The translations under genes and the position numbers were made by a program. Below, piece by piece: positions 14,130 to 26,899 of a DNA stretch of 64,000 nucleotides; positions within the stretch are counted from its first letter, which is position 1, and every line of letters begins with the position of its first letter. The stretch is from Dryococelus australis (taxonomy: Eukaryota > Arthropoda > Insecta > Phasmatodea > Phasmatidae), in assembly GCA_029891345.1 (NCBI GenBank), contig CM057009.1, forward strand, positions 304,421,166 to 304,485,165. Reading direction: 5' to 3'. Below the pieces are notes generated by a model that worked only from the letters and a program-made list of their open reading frames with translations, ran no database searches and was not told the DNA's origin.

Positions 14130-14750
14130 CTTTGAGTTCCAATTCAGGTCAACCTCGTGTTGGAATCATCACAAGGGCATCGTCATCATAAAAAGATCTT
14201 ACTTTCTTCTGTCAGCTGCAAATGCGATAGTGGGTCAAAAATAATGTTCCATATGACAAGCCCTAGGACTGATCCCTTAGACATTATCTCTCATACATAT
14301 ATGTTGCTCTCTTTTTACTGACTTTCTCCTCTGAAAGTGATTCTTAATATCACATTGATATTAGCTGGGTACTCCTCTCTCAGCTGCCAAAGCTTCCCTG
14401 GCCACTTATGATTTCTCGAAGGCTCTGTTTATATCAAGGATAACTCCCATGACTTAAGATTCTCAACAGGATTTTGTCTTTCGAACCACATCAATAACAG
14501 CCTTTTCTATGTCCTTACATTTCCATAAACTGTAATGCTGATTATGGACTCCTCAGTTGCTTCTAGAAAACCTAGTAATCTTTGGTTTAGTAACTTTTCC
14601 AAAAAAATTTCAAACACTGGTAGTAATGCAATGGGAGTACTGGCAGTAATATCATTTTTAAGAACTGGCAGTAATGGGTTTGTTGGGTCTTTATTTCCTC
14701 CTGTATATAAGACCTTGTGAATATCATTCTTCAGACATTTAGGAAGCATC
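14130..14750 (-). pseudogene. Reverse transcriptase domain remnant of the LINE
   Basis: The frame beginning near 14749 reads LPKCLKND, then ends in LLPVFEIFLEKLLNQRLLGF, the typical pre-catalytic segment of LINE reverse transcriptases. Further left, after frame changes, KGSVLGLVIWNIIFD corresponds to the segment before the catalytic loop, and FYDDDALV occupies the catalytic box. The first two residues of the usual F/YADD box are altered, although the paired aspartates remain. An in-frame stop and frameshifts separate these blocks. The remainder of the polymerase and thumb could not be followed with confidence. Confidence 0.8.
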
Positions 14751-15404
14751 CATTACGTAGACAAATAATCATCAGTGCTAGTAAATCCTTCCTTTTCCTA
14801 AGGAATACTCCTTTGGCTATTTGAGAAGTTATCCCAACATTTCAGGTTGTCTTCATGATTTTCAGCTCCTTCACTACTTTGTAGAATTCTTCTAACTCAA
14901 AATCTGCAGTATATGGAGAGTCTGGCAACTGTGTCATTTATTCTCTCTTCAAACAATGTAATTATTCTTCATCTTCTTTGCTGTCATCTGGTAGGAGAGC
15001 CCAGATGAGTCCTTCTGCATTTCCTGCTGACTGATCATCACTCTTCCCTAGGGTCTTAGGCTCTTCACAGCTTGGATATGCTTAACTTTTTTTTAAAATG
15101 ATCTTATACTCTTAACCCACATGGATCTTTATTTCCTTTCTTGATTACAAAACTTCTCTGAGAATTTATCTTATTTTCCTTCAGCAATCTTGCATATGTC
15201 CTATTCTAAGTTCTATATTCGCCAAGCAAACTTTGCTGTTGGCTCTCATCTCAGCTTCTCTTCAAGTTTCTTCTTATCTTCAGCAACTTTTTTTCTCATC
15301 TATTGCACTTCTTAGTCCCACCATCTCTTTAGTCGGACACCAGAGCTGGAAGTTCATAGTGTACTGTTAAATGTGTCTTGTATAACTTTTGTTAATTCTT
15401 AGGC

Positions 15405-15900
15405 TCATTGGTGCACACATTCCGAGTATTCTCCTTGGTACCTACGAAGATTTTCCATTACTAACTCATCGAATTTCTTCCAATCCGTACCCTTGTGAAT
15501 GTATCTTGTCAGTGGCACATCTCCATATTCATTGGGACTAAGTGTATAACTAATTTCGTACATAATTAACCGATAATCACTTGAGATCTCAGTTACTAGC
15601 CTATCCGTAACTAATCCGACTGCCTTTCTTGATATCAGAGTCAGTCCAGGGAAGATTATGTGTTGTGAGCAAGAGATACTTATGGTAAGGTGTCCAGAGG
15701 TTGTTCGCCAGTAAACAGCGACCAAACGCTAAGTCTTGGTCGTTTGTGACAGGAGAATTTCAGTTTCTAGATTTGACATTTAAATCAGCAGTTATTATAA
15801 AGCATTCCCTACCTAGTACTCCAATGCATTATCGGCTCTCAAGACCTCGATGTTAAGAGTCGTCCAAATCTCTTCACTCACTCACTCCAATCCATTAGTG
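15405..15900 (-). pseudogene. Endonuclease domain remnant of the LINE
   Basis: The segment reads ITADLNVKSRN with a stop after the Asn, matching the Asp-Phe/Leu-Asn core of retroelement endonucleases. The following open frame (15725-15405) contains LISRKAVGLVTDRLVTE and SSDYRLIMYEISY. The catalytic Ser-Asp-His box appears as SSDY, with the final His replaced. The Cys- and Tyr-rich linker toward the reverse transcriptase follows (GTDWKKFDELVMENLRRY). The domain lies between ORF1 and the reverse transcriptase, as expected. Confidence 0.75.
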
Positions 15901-16429
15901 CGACTTCTCAACAATAAACAGGAGATCATCAGAGAACTGGAAGTAGAAGCTGGCCAGATGTATGCTATTTGTTCCATATTATAATTGAACACAGACATAA
16001 TGTCTGTTGGACAACACAATGTCTGTTGGACAAATTGTACTTTGTCACTATGTTAAAATCTGTTTTATATAAATAGCTTACATTTTGTTGTCACCAAATG
16101 TGATGACAGTTCCTAGTAATCTAACCACTTGTCCACAGGGCATTTGGTTCTTGCAACAGTACGATGTCAAAATTACTTTCATTAGCAACTATCGCTACTT
16201 TAGCGGTTGCAAGCAAAGATATTTGCAGGTTGATTTGTCATACATTGATTTCCATAGGATAAATCATTGCAATCCATAGTCGAACCTCTCTAGTGCCATT
16301 GAGAATGCTTTCTCATATTGTAGGCATTTCTTAGGATCAACTTAATGATTGTACTTATTTTTGTCTTGAAGGCAATTTGAACAGACAGGGTTTTATTTAT
16401 TGCCTTTACTTTTATCCTTATCATTATAT

Positions 16430-17450
16430 TTGTGCCTTTGCATTCCACATCTCAAGCATCTTTACATAATCAAACAACGTTTGCTCTGATGTCCATATTG
16501 TTGGCACCTCATTGAAACTAGAAAATCTCTGACCTTGCAGTCTGCATGACCAGTGTAAGTCGTTTATTTACTAATCAGTATATTTCTGTTTACACAGAAA
16601 CGCTCTGAAACATTATCGACATTCTCATTCTTCCTTCTAGACCATAAATGGACCAATGCCTCATTTGTAAAAGTTTATTCTTGATTTCATATCCTTTGTG
16701 TTTCTTACAAATAATCGCGAACAATTCGTTATTGTCTTCTTTCTTTGGGAGATCATAAACTATTACTTCAGGCCCCTTTTTCCTGGGTTCGTTGAAACAA
16801 AATCCCAGTGACTCCAATTGCTCACTTGACCTCATTTTTTATTGTGGCTTCATCGTCTGTCTCTTTTGGTAACTCCTCCAGCTATCACTACCTGCAAATT
16901 ATTCACCTTCCATTTCTCATCGACAGGGTTCCTGATTTCATAAATATAATTTTTTTAATCATCACTGCTTTTCCTGTCATTCTCTGGATATGCCAGTATA
17001 AATTTCTGAGGAAGTTTTTCCGCAGTAGTAATCATCCTTACCACCCTTATAACTTGTGCGAAAGTTGATTTTGGTTTATCCACAGATATTGTTTTTATGT
17101 TCTTGCTATGTTTCTCAGACAGAATTCCAATCCCTTTACTTGTCCTTGCAGGAAACAATACTTTTGTGGCGTCCTTTAGACGTACGATTTTAGCAGGTAC
17201 ACCTTCGGTAAAATAAAATTCGTATTTTATTTGTTAAACTTTTTCTTTTCCAAGATGCTGTAATCAATTACTTTCACAAGGAGGGGGTAAGGCTCTGTTT
17301 TCGATCTGTCCAATTCCTTCATCTCGTCGCCTTTGGCTCCTCCAATTCCCTGGCATTTGCCATTCTCTGAACCATCATAATGTCACTGATAATCCTCAAG
17401 ATTTCCTCTACATGTTGTCCATGGATAAGCACATGAATCACTTTCATCCA
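16430..17450 (-). pseudogene. LINE ORF1 (gag-like) remnant with CCHC knuckles
   Basis: Around 16505-16436 the minus strand encodes CQQYGHQSKRC, then an in-frame stop, then CLRCGMQRH. These are the Cys-X4-His-X4-Cys part of one zinc knuckle (its first Cys apparently lost) and the start of a second. Upstream segments include LFPARTSKGIGILSEK-like sequence near 17158 and VIVYDLPKKEDN near 16760, typical of Jockey/I-type gag proteins that bind element RNA. A possible N-terminus lies near 17400-17450. Several stops and frameshifts interrupt the ORF. Confidence 0.7.
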
Positions 17451-17459
17451 TGTCTAGTT

Positions 17460-18200
17460 GTACTCCAAAACACATTAGTTTAGAATTAGTATCGTGGTTG
17501 GATGATTTTAACACGTGCGTATCTTAGGTGTCTGCCCGCGAATCTGAGTAACCTAATTATGATTGGACAGTCAAGTAATAAAATGTCTTCTCACAGAAAC
17601 ACGCCGCCAATAAGGAGAAGAATACTGGTGATATGCCCATAGCATATTGAAATCTAGCATGGGTGGGAATCTTTTTGCGAAAAACACGTGGCGCTAATAA
17701 CAGCTGTAAGTTTAACATTATTATTTTATAATTCTCACTGTTGCCATCATCCTCTTTAGCTGTCTCATTAATACAATCTGGGATGTTTACCTTTGGCAGT
17801 GATTTAAATTAACGGTGGCATGTAAATGGTTTTACACCTTTGGAGCACATATTGCTGAGGTCCTTATACTTAGCCATGGATATTGGCATTCGTGCTGAGT
17901 AGATTGTTTCTGGTAAAGAGAAGCTGCTTGTTCGCTTTTCATGTGGATGTACAAATACACTGTAAGACCAGGTGACAGTTAATCAAAGACAGTAAAAAAA
18001 ATCGCCAATGTTGTTGCCTTTATACAACCTAACCTTAATTACGTCTCGAATCATTAATCTGCGTCCCTCTTCGCCTCTAATTTTTTAATCTGGCAAAATA
18101 CCGTCTTGCACTGCTCTCCAGTTTCAAAATGTCCTATAGGTAATCATTGTGATGCTGTGGTCCCTGGTGTATATATATATTATTTCTGATGATAATATGC
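17460..18200. other. Non-coding stretch beyond the LINE
   Basis: Nothing recognisable was found. Confidence 0.45.
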
Positions 18201-18994
18201 TACTCTGATTGAGTCTAAATGGTTTTGTCATTTATGAAATATTCAATACATGCATGCACAGAGTCCACAGGCATGCATGTTTGTCATGGAATAGGTTAGC
18301 TAATGCTCATTGACAAATAATTTTTTGAATTTGTCTCAAAAGGTACTTCTTTAGCATAACCTCTGGCATCAACTGTGCATAAGTACTCAAAAATTACAGA
18401 ATATATTTCGTTTGCTCGTATTTTACCTCCAGATTCTTCCGATAAGTATCGGTAACCTGCCATTCACCGTCAAAATATGCAGTTCATGCAGTTGTTTTGG
18501 CATTTACAGTGAGCACAAATTGCAGGTTTAACATTTTTTAGGCATTTGTTTTCTTGTTTTACTTGCATAATATTAACCTCCATTTTTTTACATTGTTGCA
18601 AAACAGTCTAAGGAGCCAATTGGCGTTTTATTTTCCCTCTATTACCCACATTGTTTTCTAAATTGTTTCCAATGCCTTCACCACATACTTTGTTTACTTC
18701 TTGCATACGTTTTACAATAGTTTCAACGTTATCTGTTGCACTGGCACTGGCAATAGCAACAATATTTTCATTGTCTTAGTTTTGAGAGTGCTCAGTACAG
18801 TCCATTACACTCACTCCCATAACCTTTTCGTTTCGAAGTTGCACCAGTTGTTTGTTATCACTGTCTCTTGTTTTCTCTTCTTCTCCACCTTGCTGTCGCA
18901 TTACACGCATATCCATAGTCAATTCATATGCAGAAACATTTTTTGCTAACTCTAAATCCTTTGTTATTTCTGCCATTCTGAAAGTGTATAGCAA
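18200..18994 (-). pseudogene. Unrecognised ORF remnant with Cys-rich segment
   Basis: A minus-strand frame starting near 18974 (MAEITKDLELAKNVS) encodes a charged, probably helical stretch rich in Glu, Lys, Gln and Asn (MRVMRQQGGEEEKTRDSDN). After one stop, the same frame continues with ASATDNVETIVKRMQEVNK and, further on, a Cys-rich segment near 18500 (ICAHCKCQNNC). A helical region followed by Cys pairs resembles nucleic-acid-binding element proteins, but I cannot name the family. It may belong to another retroelement. Stops show it is not a working gene. Confidence 0.35.
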
Positions 18995-21205
18995 TTAACT
19001 ACACAGACATAATCAGAATTCATAATGTAAATGACACCAAACCTATAAAGATTATAAACTTCTGTGTTTAGACGAAGTATTATTCCACAGAAAGCATAAC
19101 TGAAAAAACCCACACTGTGTGTGCAAATGTAGGTAAAATCCAGGACGTGAATGATATAACACACGATGAATGATTTTTTTTTAACAATCTCTGGAAATGT
19201 TCTATAAATAAATAATCTCGTAATTATATGTAACCAACATGCCTGTGGCATACAAAGTTTTACCTCAATGTAATATGACATCTTAATGTTTACTTCAAAC
19301 ACAAACGCTTTTGTGTCTACGATAGTAATGATTAGAACGTTACGTCATTTTACCTAAACCCGAAACGAAACACAACAAAGTAATGGATATAAAATTTCAT
19401 TTTCAGCAAATTTGAGGTTTGCATCGCTTTACCAAAACACCATCGATATTATTACTGACAGTAAAATATATTATTTTATTTAACAGTAGTTGGAAATACA
19501 TATTTTAAAATCATATGTACTTGACAATGGATATTTTGTCCCATGTATTTCGAAAATAAAATATAATATAGCGATAATTTTTTTTTTAATTCGGCCTACT
19601 TACTTATTTTTACACGACATATTCAGCCACTGGTAGTTTTACAAATGTGCGTGTCTTTCTACAAAATATTCGTCACCGTTATAAAACTGAAAATAACTTT
19701 ATTACAAGAAATAATTCATGTTCTAGTAGGCCCGCTTAAAAATAACCACATTAAAATAACGATTCAAAGGAAGACTGACTAAAAACTGAAAAATAAAGTA
19801 ACGAGTTTCATTGACATAATAAACTGAATATGACAGCTATTTTCACTATGCCTAATGTATGCATAACGAAAAGTAACTGTATGATTTGTAAGAAAAATAA
19901 TGAAAAGAAATAAATATTACATAGCTTACTTCAGTGCATCCAAATTGTAGAACTAACACTAACGCTTAATATAGTGTAATAACTTAGCAAGCTGTACTGT
20001 CAATAGAGTTGACTTGTATTACCTCCTGAAAACTTGAATGGACTTAGGTTATTTATATCCAATGATAGGTCATTCCACAAGCTGGAAGAATAGTAAGAAA
20101 ATTACTTTTTATAAGTATTAGTAGTGAGATATTGTATTATAAGTTAATTTTGGTTCCTGGTATTGTGCTGATGGTGTTCGTTGTGTGTGATTAACTTTTC
20201 CATCAATACATATAGCGGTTTTCTCGTTAACAGCCGTTTATTCATTTGGGTAATGAAATTCTATAATCACCTGCGGTCCATATTTGAACATATTTTTGAG
20301 AACCATCTGCTCGAATAACTTAAACGTTTTATTTTAAATTTATAGAAAACTTTAGGCATGCATTTTGAATTTTTTTTTTCTCTCTAAGCTAGTGTTTTAT
20401 TCAAGTAAATGAGCAGACAGCTGCGGTAACTGAATTAATAGGTGACATGTTCTATCTTAAAATGTGTATGGAAGAAGTACTTTAACTAATGTAACATCAG
20501 GAGACGATAATACACGGTTTGTATATTCTTGGAAATGTGCTGCGACCAGTCAATATTAGCATCTGGTGTTAACCTAACCTCCGATATGACGAGCACAAGG
20601 AAGTATTTCACTATTTATTATTACATATGGTAATAATGACAGTATTTTGATATTTGCTTACATGCCTGTGATCACGTAAGTACATTCTGAGGTATTCGGC
20701 TTGAGTGCGTGTACACTGCTCCAGTTTACAAGCTTAACAGGGTCTTAATTAATTTTTACTTTAGCGGTATACCGCATTTTATGCTTCATTTGGTGAACAC
20801 GAAATTATGAGTTGTGCCATCAGCATACTGGTGGCTGAACGCATGCCTCTAACATTTTCTTAATGTGTTGATATATAGTCCATTCGCGGTTAATTCTAAA
20901 TTTCTTTCTTGAAGCCCTGTCAAAGTTATAATTTCAACTTACTCCGCCATCTCATGCAAAAGAAGCTTAACTAAGTCAAAAAATGTTCACAAAAGGGACG
21001 ACGCACCATATTCGTGCGCACTCGGTTTAATAATGTTTTACATGCGAACTATTTCTCATTAGGCATTACCAACACACCTACAGTTTCTGTTTTTATTAAT
21101 ATTAATTATAAATAAAATACTATAAATTATAAACAAAATAATAGTAGTAGAGTCACTTAAGCACAAGTAAGATGATTTTTACTAATCGAATCACAAAACG
21201 CCTGT
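18995..21205. other. AT-rich non-coding stretch
   Basis: No gene, repeat or element structure was recognised. Confidence 0.5.
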
Positions 21206-21209
21206 GATA

Positions 21210-21447
21210 TAGGCTGTTCACGGTAAAGTGAGCAGTTTTTAAGGCCCTCCCAACAGGCATTAACGACTAATAAAGCTATCTTATTGTAGCCTCAGCCATT
21301 AAATTTTGAGGGCGGTGAAAAGTATACACTGTGTTTATTGGTCACATTGCAATGTTTATATTAAAAAGCTGCAGGAAGATGGAAATTGGATGAAAGAAAA
21401 AATTTAGAAGGGCCTTAAAAAGTTCTCACTTTACCGTGAACAGCCTA
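21210..21447. mobile_element. MITE with about 40-bp terminal inverted repeats, copy 1
   Basis: The ends begin GGCTGTTCACGGTAAAGTGA and the right end is the reverse complement of the same sequence. The similarity extends about 40 bases into each end (through ttaaggccc). Both ends are flanked by TA, consistent with Tc1/mariner-type insertion. The interior has no coding capacity. A second copy with the same ends and similar interior lies at 58480-58717, which establishes this as a mobile family. Confidence 0.9.
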
Positions 21448-21449
21448 TA

Positions 21450-23100
21450 GGCATAAATAGGACTTAGCTAAACACCTCATACTAGGGATGATTTTTCAAA
21501 TGTTTGTGGCATATACAGTTACTGTGACATCACATATGTTTTGTGACTGTATGACAACACAGGTTAGTAATTTTGTGTGTTTCTCTGACCATTGTAGCCA
21601 GAGGGGCGCAAAGAGCCCGAGGGCGAGCGCCACTATCCTTCAAACCAAGGTTTGAGTCATAGCATAGCGTTGTGCCCTACACAAAAATGCTAGTTTCCAA
21701 AAACCTAGCTTCTCTTATACCCCAACTGTTGGCAGTGAGCAGGCCATTGCCATTAGTAGAATTATCAATTTGATATCAAAGGGTTAATTAAATTTATTGA
21801 AAGGGTTAATCCTTAATCCGATTATAGTACGATCGAGAAATTCTTGATCCGATCTTAATCCGATTTTAATCCGATCCAAAATTGAAAGGGTTAAATTTAT
21901 TGAAAGGGTTAATAATTTTTCTTGTACTTCTTTCTTTCTTTTTGGGAGGGGGTAGCAGCTCCATACGATGTTGACGGTGTGGTGCCCTTGAGGCGACTGA
22001 CCAGAGTGGTGGGTTGCAATGTCTTGTATAGATGTCTAGTTTAGTGCAAGACTGGGCTGTGTCATTTTTTTATAATTTTTATAATTTTGAGGTGTTTGTA
22101 GGGATAAGGATGGTAGATAAGCTATTTTATGAATAAATTTAACACACGAGACAATTTCAGAGTGTTTAAATGATTTCTAAGAGTGACCTAAGTGTAAATT
22201 TATGTTTTTCGGGGGGGATATTGCTCGTAGATGGTGGTGGGAGATAGTCGACTTTGAAAGATGTGATTTACATGTTAGTAATGACAAATGATCTGTTTTC
22301 CGAATGCAATTAAACATTAGAGAAACTCAGAGTGTTCTACATATGAATAAATTACACGCATCGAATCGGGAATTTCAAACAACTATGTGAATAATAACTG
22401 CAATTACGTGAGTCTTAAACGGAACGTGAGTCGCGAGCTTAGAAATATAATTTACACGAGAGAGAATTTTAACTAGGTGAATAACCTCTGATATCGACAA
22501 GTGCAAACTCTCTAAACGAAATGCAGCTAGTAAGAATGAATAAATAACACATTTACACGTAAAAATTACACAATGCAGCCTGGTGAATAATATCTTACAG
22601 CAAAAAAACTCTGAATACGATTTAAATCAGTCACAATAGTGCATGTCTATTCTGATAAGTAATATATATAACGTTAGAAAATCTTACCACAAATGATTTG
22701 TTTCAAAGTAACCAACTTGCTAGAGCTTATTCCCAGATCACTTTATATATGTAACAGAATATGCACAAACATCTTCGAAGAGAAAATATTTCTTTTTAAA
22801 TAACGGGCGTACTCAAATTTCCGTAAATAGAGCATACTTGTTAACACAAATGGTATTTTAGGAATTTTCATCTGCTGAACACAGAAATTGAAAATCGTAT
22901 CGCAATATTGCCTTAACACACGAAAATTTATATTTTCCCGATAAAATACTTTTATATCAAAACGCTTACATAATAAAACGTTAATCGTAGCTATCACTAG
23001 AGATGGTCGTCGATCTGTAGTTGAGGTAACCCTCGATCGTAAGATTGTTGGCCACGAAGTTTCTAGAGTTACGGTGTAGATGAGAGAGAGCTGTACATGT
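21450..23100. other. Non-coding stretch with short repeats
   Basis: Between about 21770 and 21915 the words ttgaaagggttaa and ttaatccgat each recur about three times, giving a small degenerate repeat cluster. The remainder holds nothing recognisable. Confidence 0.5.
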
Positions 23101-23119
23101 CTGTCTAGCCCAAGCTTCT

Positions 23120-23480
23120 GTCACCAACTGAAGATGGCGGTGACTGGGTAAGGGAGGTCACTTAGCTCCAGAGCTCCCTACACCCTCTCCTCGACAGAGT
23201 GCGACCCTGGGCTGCTCGCGATTGTCAATTTTTTGGCACTAAGGCAAGATGGCGACCATTGATTAGTTATGTTCACACCACCCAGCTCGGCTGTAGCCAC
23301 CCCTACCCTCCACCCCTACCCAGCATCCGTAGCCCTCAGAGCCAGTCCGAATCCAAGATGTCAACCACCCCCTACACCTCCCTCCCTGCCAAGCTGTGTA
23401 TGCGAGGTCCTGGGGGTCATTCACCCATCAGCCTGCGATTGTCATTTATCGACACTAAGGCAAGATGGCGACAAATGCCT
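23120..23480. repeat. Duplicated GC-rich unit with AAGATGGCG motifs
   Basis: The segment cgattgtcaattttttggca, followed by ctaaggcaagatggcgac (23219-23258), recurs at 23437-23473 as cgattgtcatttatcgaca followed by the same 18 bases. A further aagatggcgg lies near 23131. AAGATGGCG is the core of YY1-type binding sites, which occur in promoters of some genes and retroelements. C-rich sequence separates the copies. Open frames here are proline-rich by-products of composition. Confidence 0.6.
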
Positions 23481-23699
23481 TGTTGTGTGCAAATCAGGTG
23501 ATGCCTGCTCATAACCACCCTACCCTGCACCCCTCGCCTTCAGAACCGACCCAAGTCCATGCACTCCTCGCAACCCTACTCACGAAGGTGACTTTTCTGA
23601 AGAGCTTCGTTATCGATCCAGATTGGTCTTCGCAAAAACCTGTTTTATGCCCCACAGCATCAGCCGTGAGAATTCTTTTTCGTATATTTTTCGTGAGTT

Positions 23700-24700
23700 G
23701 GCTCTCCTGATAGAGTATTCAGAACGTGTTTTTTTCTAGTGTTGGCTGCTCTGCTTCCGCCCATAGCCGTCTGAATGCACACACCGAAAGATTTCTCCGG
23801 ACTCGCTGATGTTTCAACCATATGCAACAGGTTGACTATATGACCAAAGAAAAAAAATTTAAAACTTCCTGAAATCAAGTTCCCAATAAAAGCTCTGAGA
23901 TAATCCCAAGATTTAACATTCCAACAACCAGGGTATATTTGAATAAAGTAAACTATGTTTTGTAAAATCACACAGAAATACAAGACTTATTTTATTCACT
24001 TGTTAAAACAGAAGTATTTTCTACAAGTATTCAAACAAGACATATTGTATTCACTCTATGAGAAATGTTTTTGGTATCAATTCGACGTGTAGGAGAGAGA
24101 GAAAATATTGGGAGAGATTGCCCACCTCTTTTAACAATGAGGTCTTGAGAGCCAATGAGGGGAAACATTCAGAGCTGGAGAAGTGCCAGGTCGCGCATGT
24201 GAGACATGGGGAAACGAGCGAGATATCTCTGATTAAACCTTTATATCAATGGAAACATCTATCACAACATCCACACATTGCGAAAAAAAATTGTTTTTGG
24301 GGTGTGACATGCCTGGAGAGGTGAGCATGTTAACTGCTTAACCAATGCGTTCTCCTTTCTTTACGTCTAACAAAAAACTTTCCAACAGCAAAATGTATTC
24401 CATGTAACATAAAATGTATGCATTTGAATTTATTTAATATTTTAACAATTTCCGACGTAAGTTTAATGAAATAGTATGAATACATGCGAAAATCATGTTT
24501 TTTGGAGTTGGAAAATAGCGATATCAATGTTATTCTAATTTTTTTACTAAAATGTCAAAATTTTTGTAATATCACTGGAAAATGATGGCCATTTTGAATC
24601 CTTACAGTATATAAGGTGGATAAATAAATTTTTTCTCAGTCGTAACTCGGCATCTGCTAAGCTCACTTCGAAGACGTGTGTGTGCATTTCAATAGCATAG
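23700..24700. other. Non-coding stretch
   Basis: No homology or structure was recognised. Confidence 0.45.
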
Positions 24701-24704
24701 ATAA

Positions 24705-24935
24705 CGACACCAGGTATCTACTACTGGTGTCCGGGAAGCGGCAAAATCAACAACAAGTCTCTATAATGTGAATGACGCCAGGTATCCACTTCAACAACAG
24801 TCATCCATTATGCCGACTATAACACCAGACACCCATCATGACTATTGCATCTCCATAAAGTCTTCTAGAGCTCCAGATGTCCATCACGTCTTCTACAGCT
24901 CCAAACATGCTCTAAAATGCCAGATGTCTACTGCA
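24705..24935. repeat. Degenerate minisatellite, ccagatgtccatca type
   Basis: Variants of caccaggtatctac, ccagacacccatcat and ccagatgtccatca recur near 24709, 24775, 24823, 24870 and 24919. It lies immediately upstream of the unrecognised ORF cluster. Its role is unknown. Confidence 0.5.
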
Positions 24936-25002
24936 ACTTCACTATATCTAGAACATCATCAACAGATCATCTCCAAGGCATTTCATCTTTGCATCAGGGA
25001 CA

Positions 25003-25414
25003 ATGCATCAAGGGCACTGCCGTGACAATTGCGAATCTGAATGCTTTGAAACATTAAATGCTATTTCAGCTTATGGGAAGGCGAAATCCTTATTAAATCT
25101 AGAGTGTCCAACTGCAAATGTTGCTGAACGAATTTATATTTTATTCTGGAGGCCACAAAATAAAATTAGTGTATCTGTTCCTGGCTGAACATTTAAAAGC
25201 CGATGAGGATATTGTATCTTTTTTACCTTCTGAAGACTCTCCTTATGGCATGCCTGCCTTTGCTAATGATGGGAACTTACAGCATATGCAGAGGGATTGT
25301 ATGTCGCACAGGCTGGAACAGTTGCTTGAAGCTAGATTCATTCCAGATATAGTAATGGACGATTCTGGAGTCGATGAAGTATATTCCGAGGCGAGCACTG
25401 TCATCTTATAAAAT
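25003..25414 (+). pseudogene. Unrecognised ORF at the head of a small-gene cluster
   Basis: Two overlapping plus-strand frames probably represent one decayed gene. The first encodes a Cys-containing segment (CRDNCESECFETLNAISAYG). The second, from about 25118 to 25411, encodes a hydrophobic segment and then an acidic C-terminus (FIPDIVMDDSGVDEVYSEA). The switch of frame near 25130 looks like a single frameshift. No family was recognised. It lies on the same strand as, and just upstream of, the tandem ORF modules at 25.9-28.3 kb, but no clear sequence similarity to those modules was seen. Confidence 0.35.
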
Positions 25415-25839
25415 TTTATATATGAGGGAGAGTTTTTTGTAAATAGATTATAAAAAGAAATAACGTAAAGATGATGTACTACACTCAGGGTTTCAAAAAC
25501 TACCAAGAAAAATCCTTTGTAATTAAAGAGCTTGCTATTTTTATGCAACTGTCACTAATGACTCTAAAGTACTATGCTTTAAATCTCCCAGACCTTGGTA
25601 TAGTTTAAATCCTGAAGTCAAAATTATGTTTCGAGAGCAGACTTACGAGATACATAACCTGAAATGGGACTTTTGGTGACATTAATTCAATAGTCAAACT
25701 ATATAATACTAATAACAGTAAGGAAAAAACATTCTGCTCCCAATGTAAAAGCGAAGCTTTAAGAGAATATTTGTACCAATATCCTACATATGTACAGATA
25801 TTAATTTTTTCCAAAAATGGTTTGTTCCAGGTAGTGTAA

Positions 25840-26323
25840 GAATTTAAAAAAAATTGAGAAATTCAACCCTGAGATGACATACTCTACTATTTTTCGAGGA
25901 AACAAGAAAGTATGTTTCTAGTCTCTAGACAACATATACTTTCAAACACAGATGTGAAATGGAAATGAACAATTGAATTTCGCAAAAAGTTTCAGAGAAA
26001 GCCTGTATACAGAATGAGTGCTATATGATGAAGAAGAAGACTGTCCTGTCTTTAATATGCAGCCTGACAGCGAACTGCCCTGTTCTTCTTGGGACCTATG
26101 TTTTAAAAATCGCAGTACAGAAATAACCAAAGAACCAGGTTTTCATAAAATCAAATATAAATTGATTTCAGAAATTTATGACAACACCACAACATTATGG
26201 ACTGAAACATGTAATAATAAGGAACACATCACACATATACAAGGCAGTACCACACTTTTAAGGGCACCATGTGGAATGTGTGACTGTGAGGTGTGGAACA
26301 GTATTGTTTTTGTGTGTAAATAG
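25840..26323 (+). pseudogene. Tandem ORF module 1, unknown function
   Basis: The module starts with an IEKFNPEMTY-like N-terminus near 25855, crosses several stops, and continues in an open frame at 26018-26323. That frame contains CPVFNMQPDSELPCSSWDL and then LWTETCNNKEH. Both blocks recur in downstream modules: the first as CPLYNLCPHSKLPC and CAVRYLRPDSDLPS, the second as VWTEECNNKQH and CWKETCDKD. This supports origin by tandem duplication. The protein is Cys-rich and lacks an obvious signal peptide in the visible portion. No family was recognised. Confidence 0.5.
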
Positions 26324-26409
26324 GATGTAACAAAGTTGTTGAAGAACTAATTTTGAATGGAAGAACAGCTGTCTATATAAAAAGAGAGAATTGTACAGGA
26401 GAGCTTTAG

Positions 26410-26880
26410 TTAAGATGGAGAGGTTCGACTCATCACTTCAATATGCTAGTGTTACTCCAGGATTCAGACAAGTGTGGTATCGAATTTAATATGAAGATAG
26501 TCCACTATAGATACAGATGTGCAACAGAAATGAACATTAGTGTTTCTTGTTAATCAGTCCAACAGAAACTTTTAAAGTTTTCGATGTATGTTATGGGCGA
26601 AGTGATTGTCCTTTATATAATTTATGTCCTCACAGCAAGCTACCTTGTAATGAGGGTAAACTGGAATTTGAAGTTCACAGTGGATACATCACCAAATGCA
26701 AGTCCTAAAAGAAAATCAAATACATTATGCAGAGGGAGTGTAGCTGCTGTTCTCTCACTACAGTTTGGACAGAAGAATGCAATAACAAGCAACATTATAC
26801 GTACATTGGTGTCCAAGAATGTGGCAATGCAACAATTTTCAAAGCAAAAACATCCGGCAGACTATATAAAGGTGTGTGTC
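26410..26880 (+). pseudogene. Tandem ORF module 2, unknown function
   Basis: A start near 26415 (MERFDSSLQYASVTPGFRQV) resembles the N-termini of modules 1 and 3. After frame breaks, the block CPLYNLCPHSKLPC appears near 26610 and VWTEECNNKQH near 26770. DNA similarity to module 1 is visible directly: acagatgtg plus a nearby gaaatgaac precedes the Cys block in both, and gattgtcctttat aligns with gactgtcctgtct. Stops within it mark it as a decayed copy. Function is unknown. Confidence 0.5.
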
Positions 26881-26899
26881 TAGTATAAAATCGTCAGTC

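Larger units (their letters stand above)
13900..17460 (-). mobile_element. Decayed non-LTR retrotransposon (LINE), Jockey/I-like
   Basis: Read leftwards, the order is a gag-like ORF1 with CCHC zinc knuckles (about 17450-16430), an apurinic-type endonuclease (about 15900-15405) and a reverse transcriptase (about 14750-14130). This is the usual layout of two-ORF insect LINEs. Every domain carries stops and frameshifts, so the copy is dead. Neither a poly-A tail nor target-site duplications were identified, so both boundaries are approximate. A 70-bp segment at 15830-15905 is also found in a SINE-like element at 40.8 kb. Confidence 0.8.

Noticed and set aside
23199..23710. Proline-rich frames on the plus strand
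   Set aside because: Three frames are open over the same C-rich sequence and none shows homology. The duplicated DNA unit explains them.
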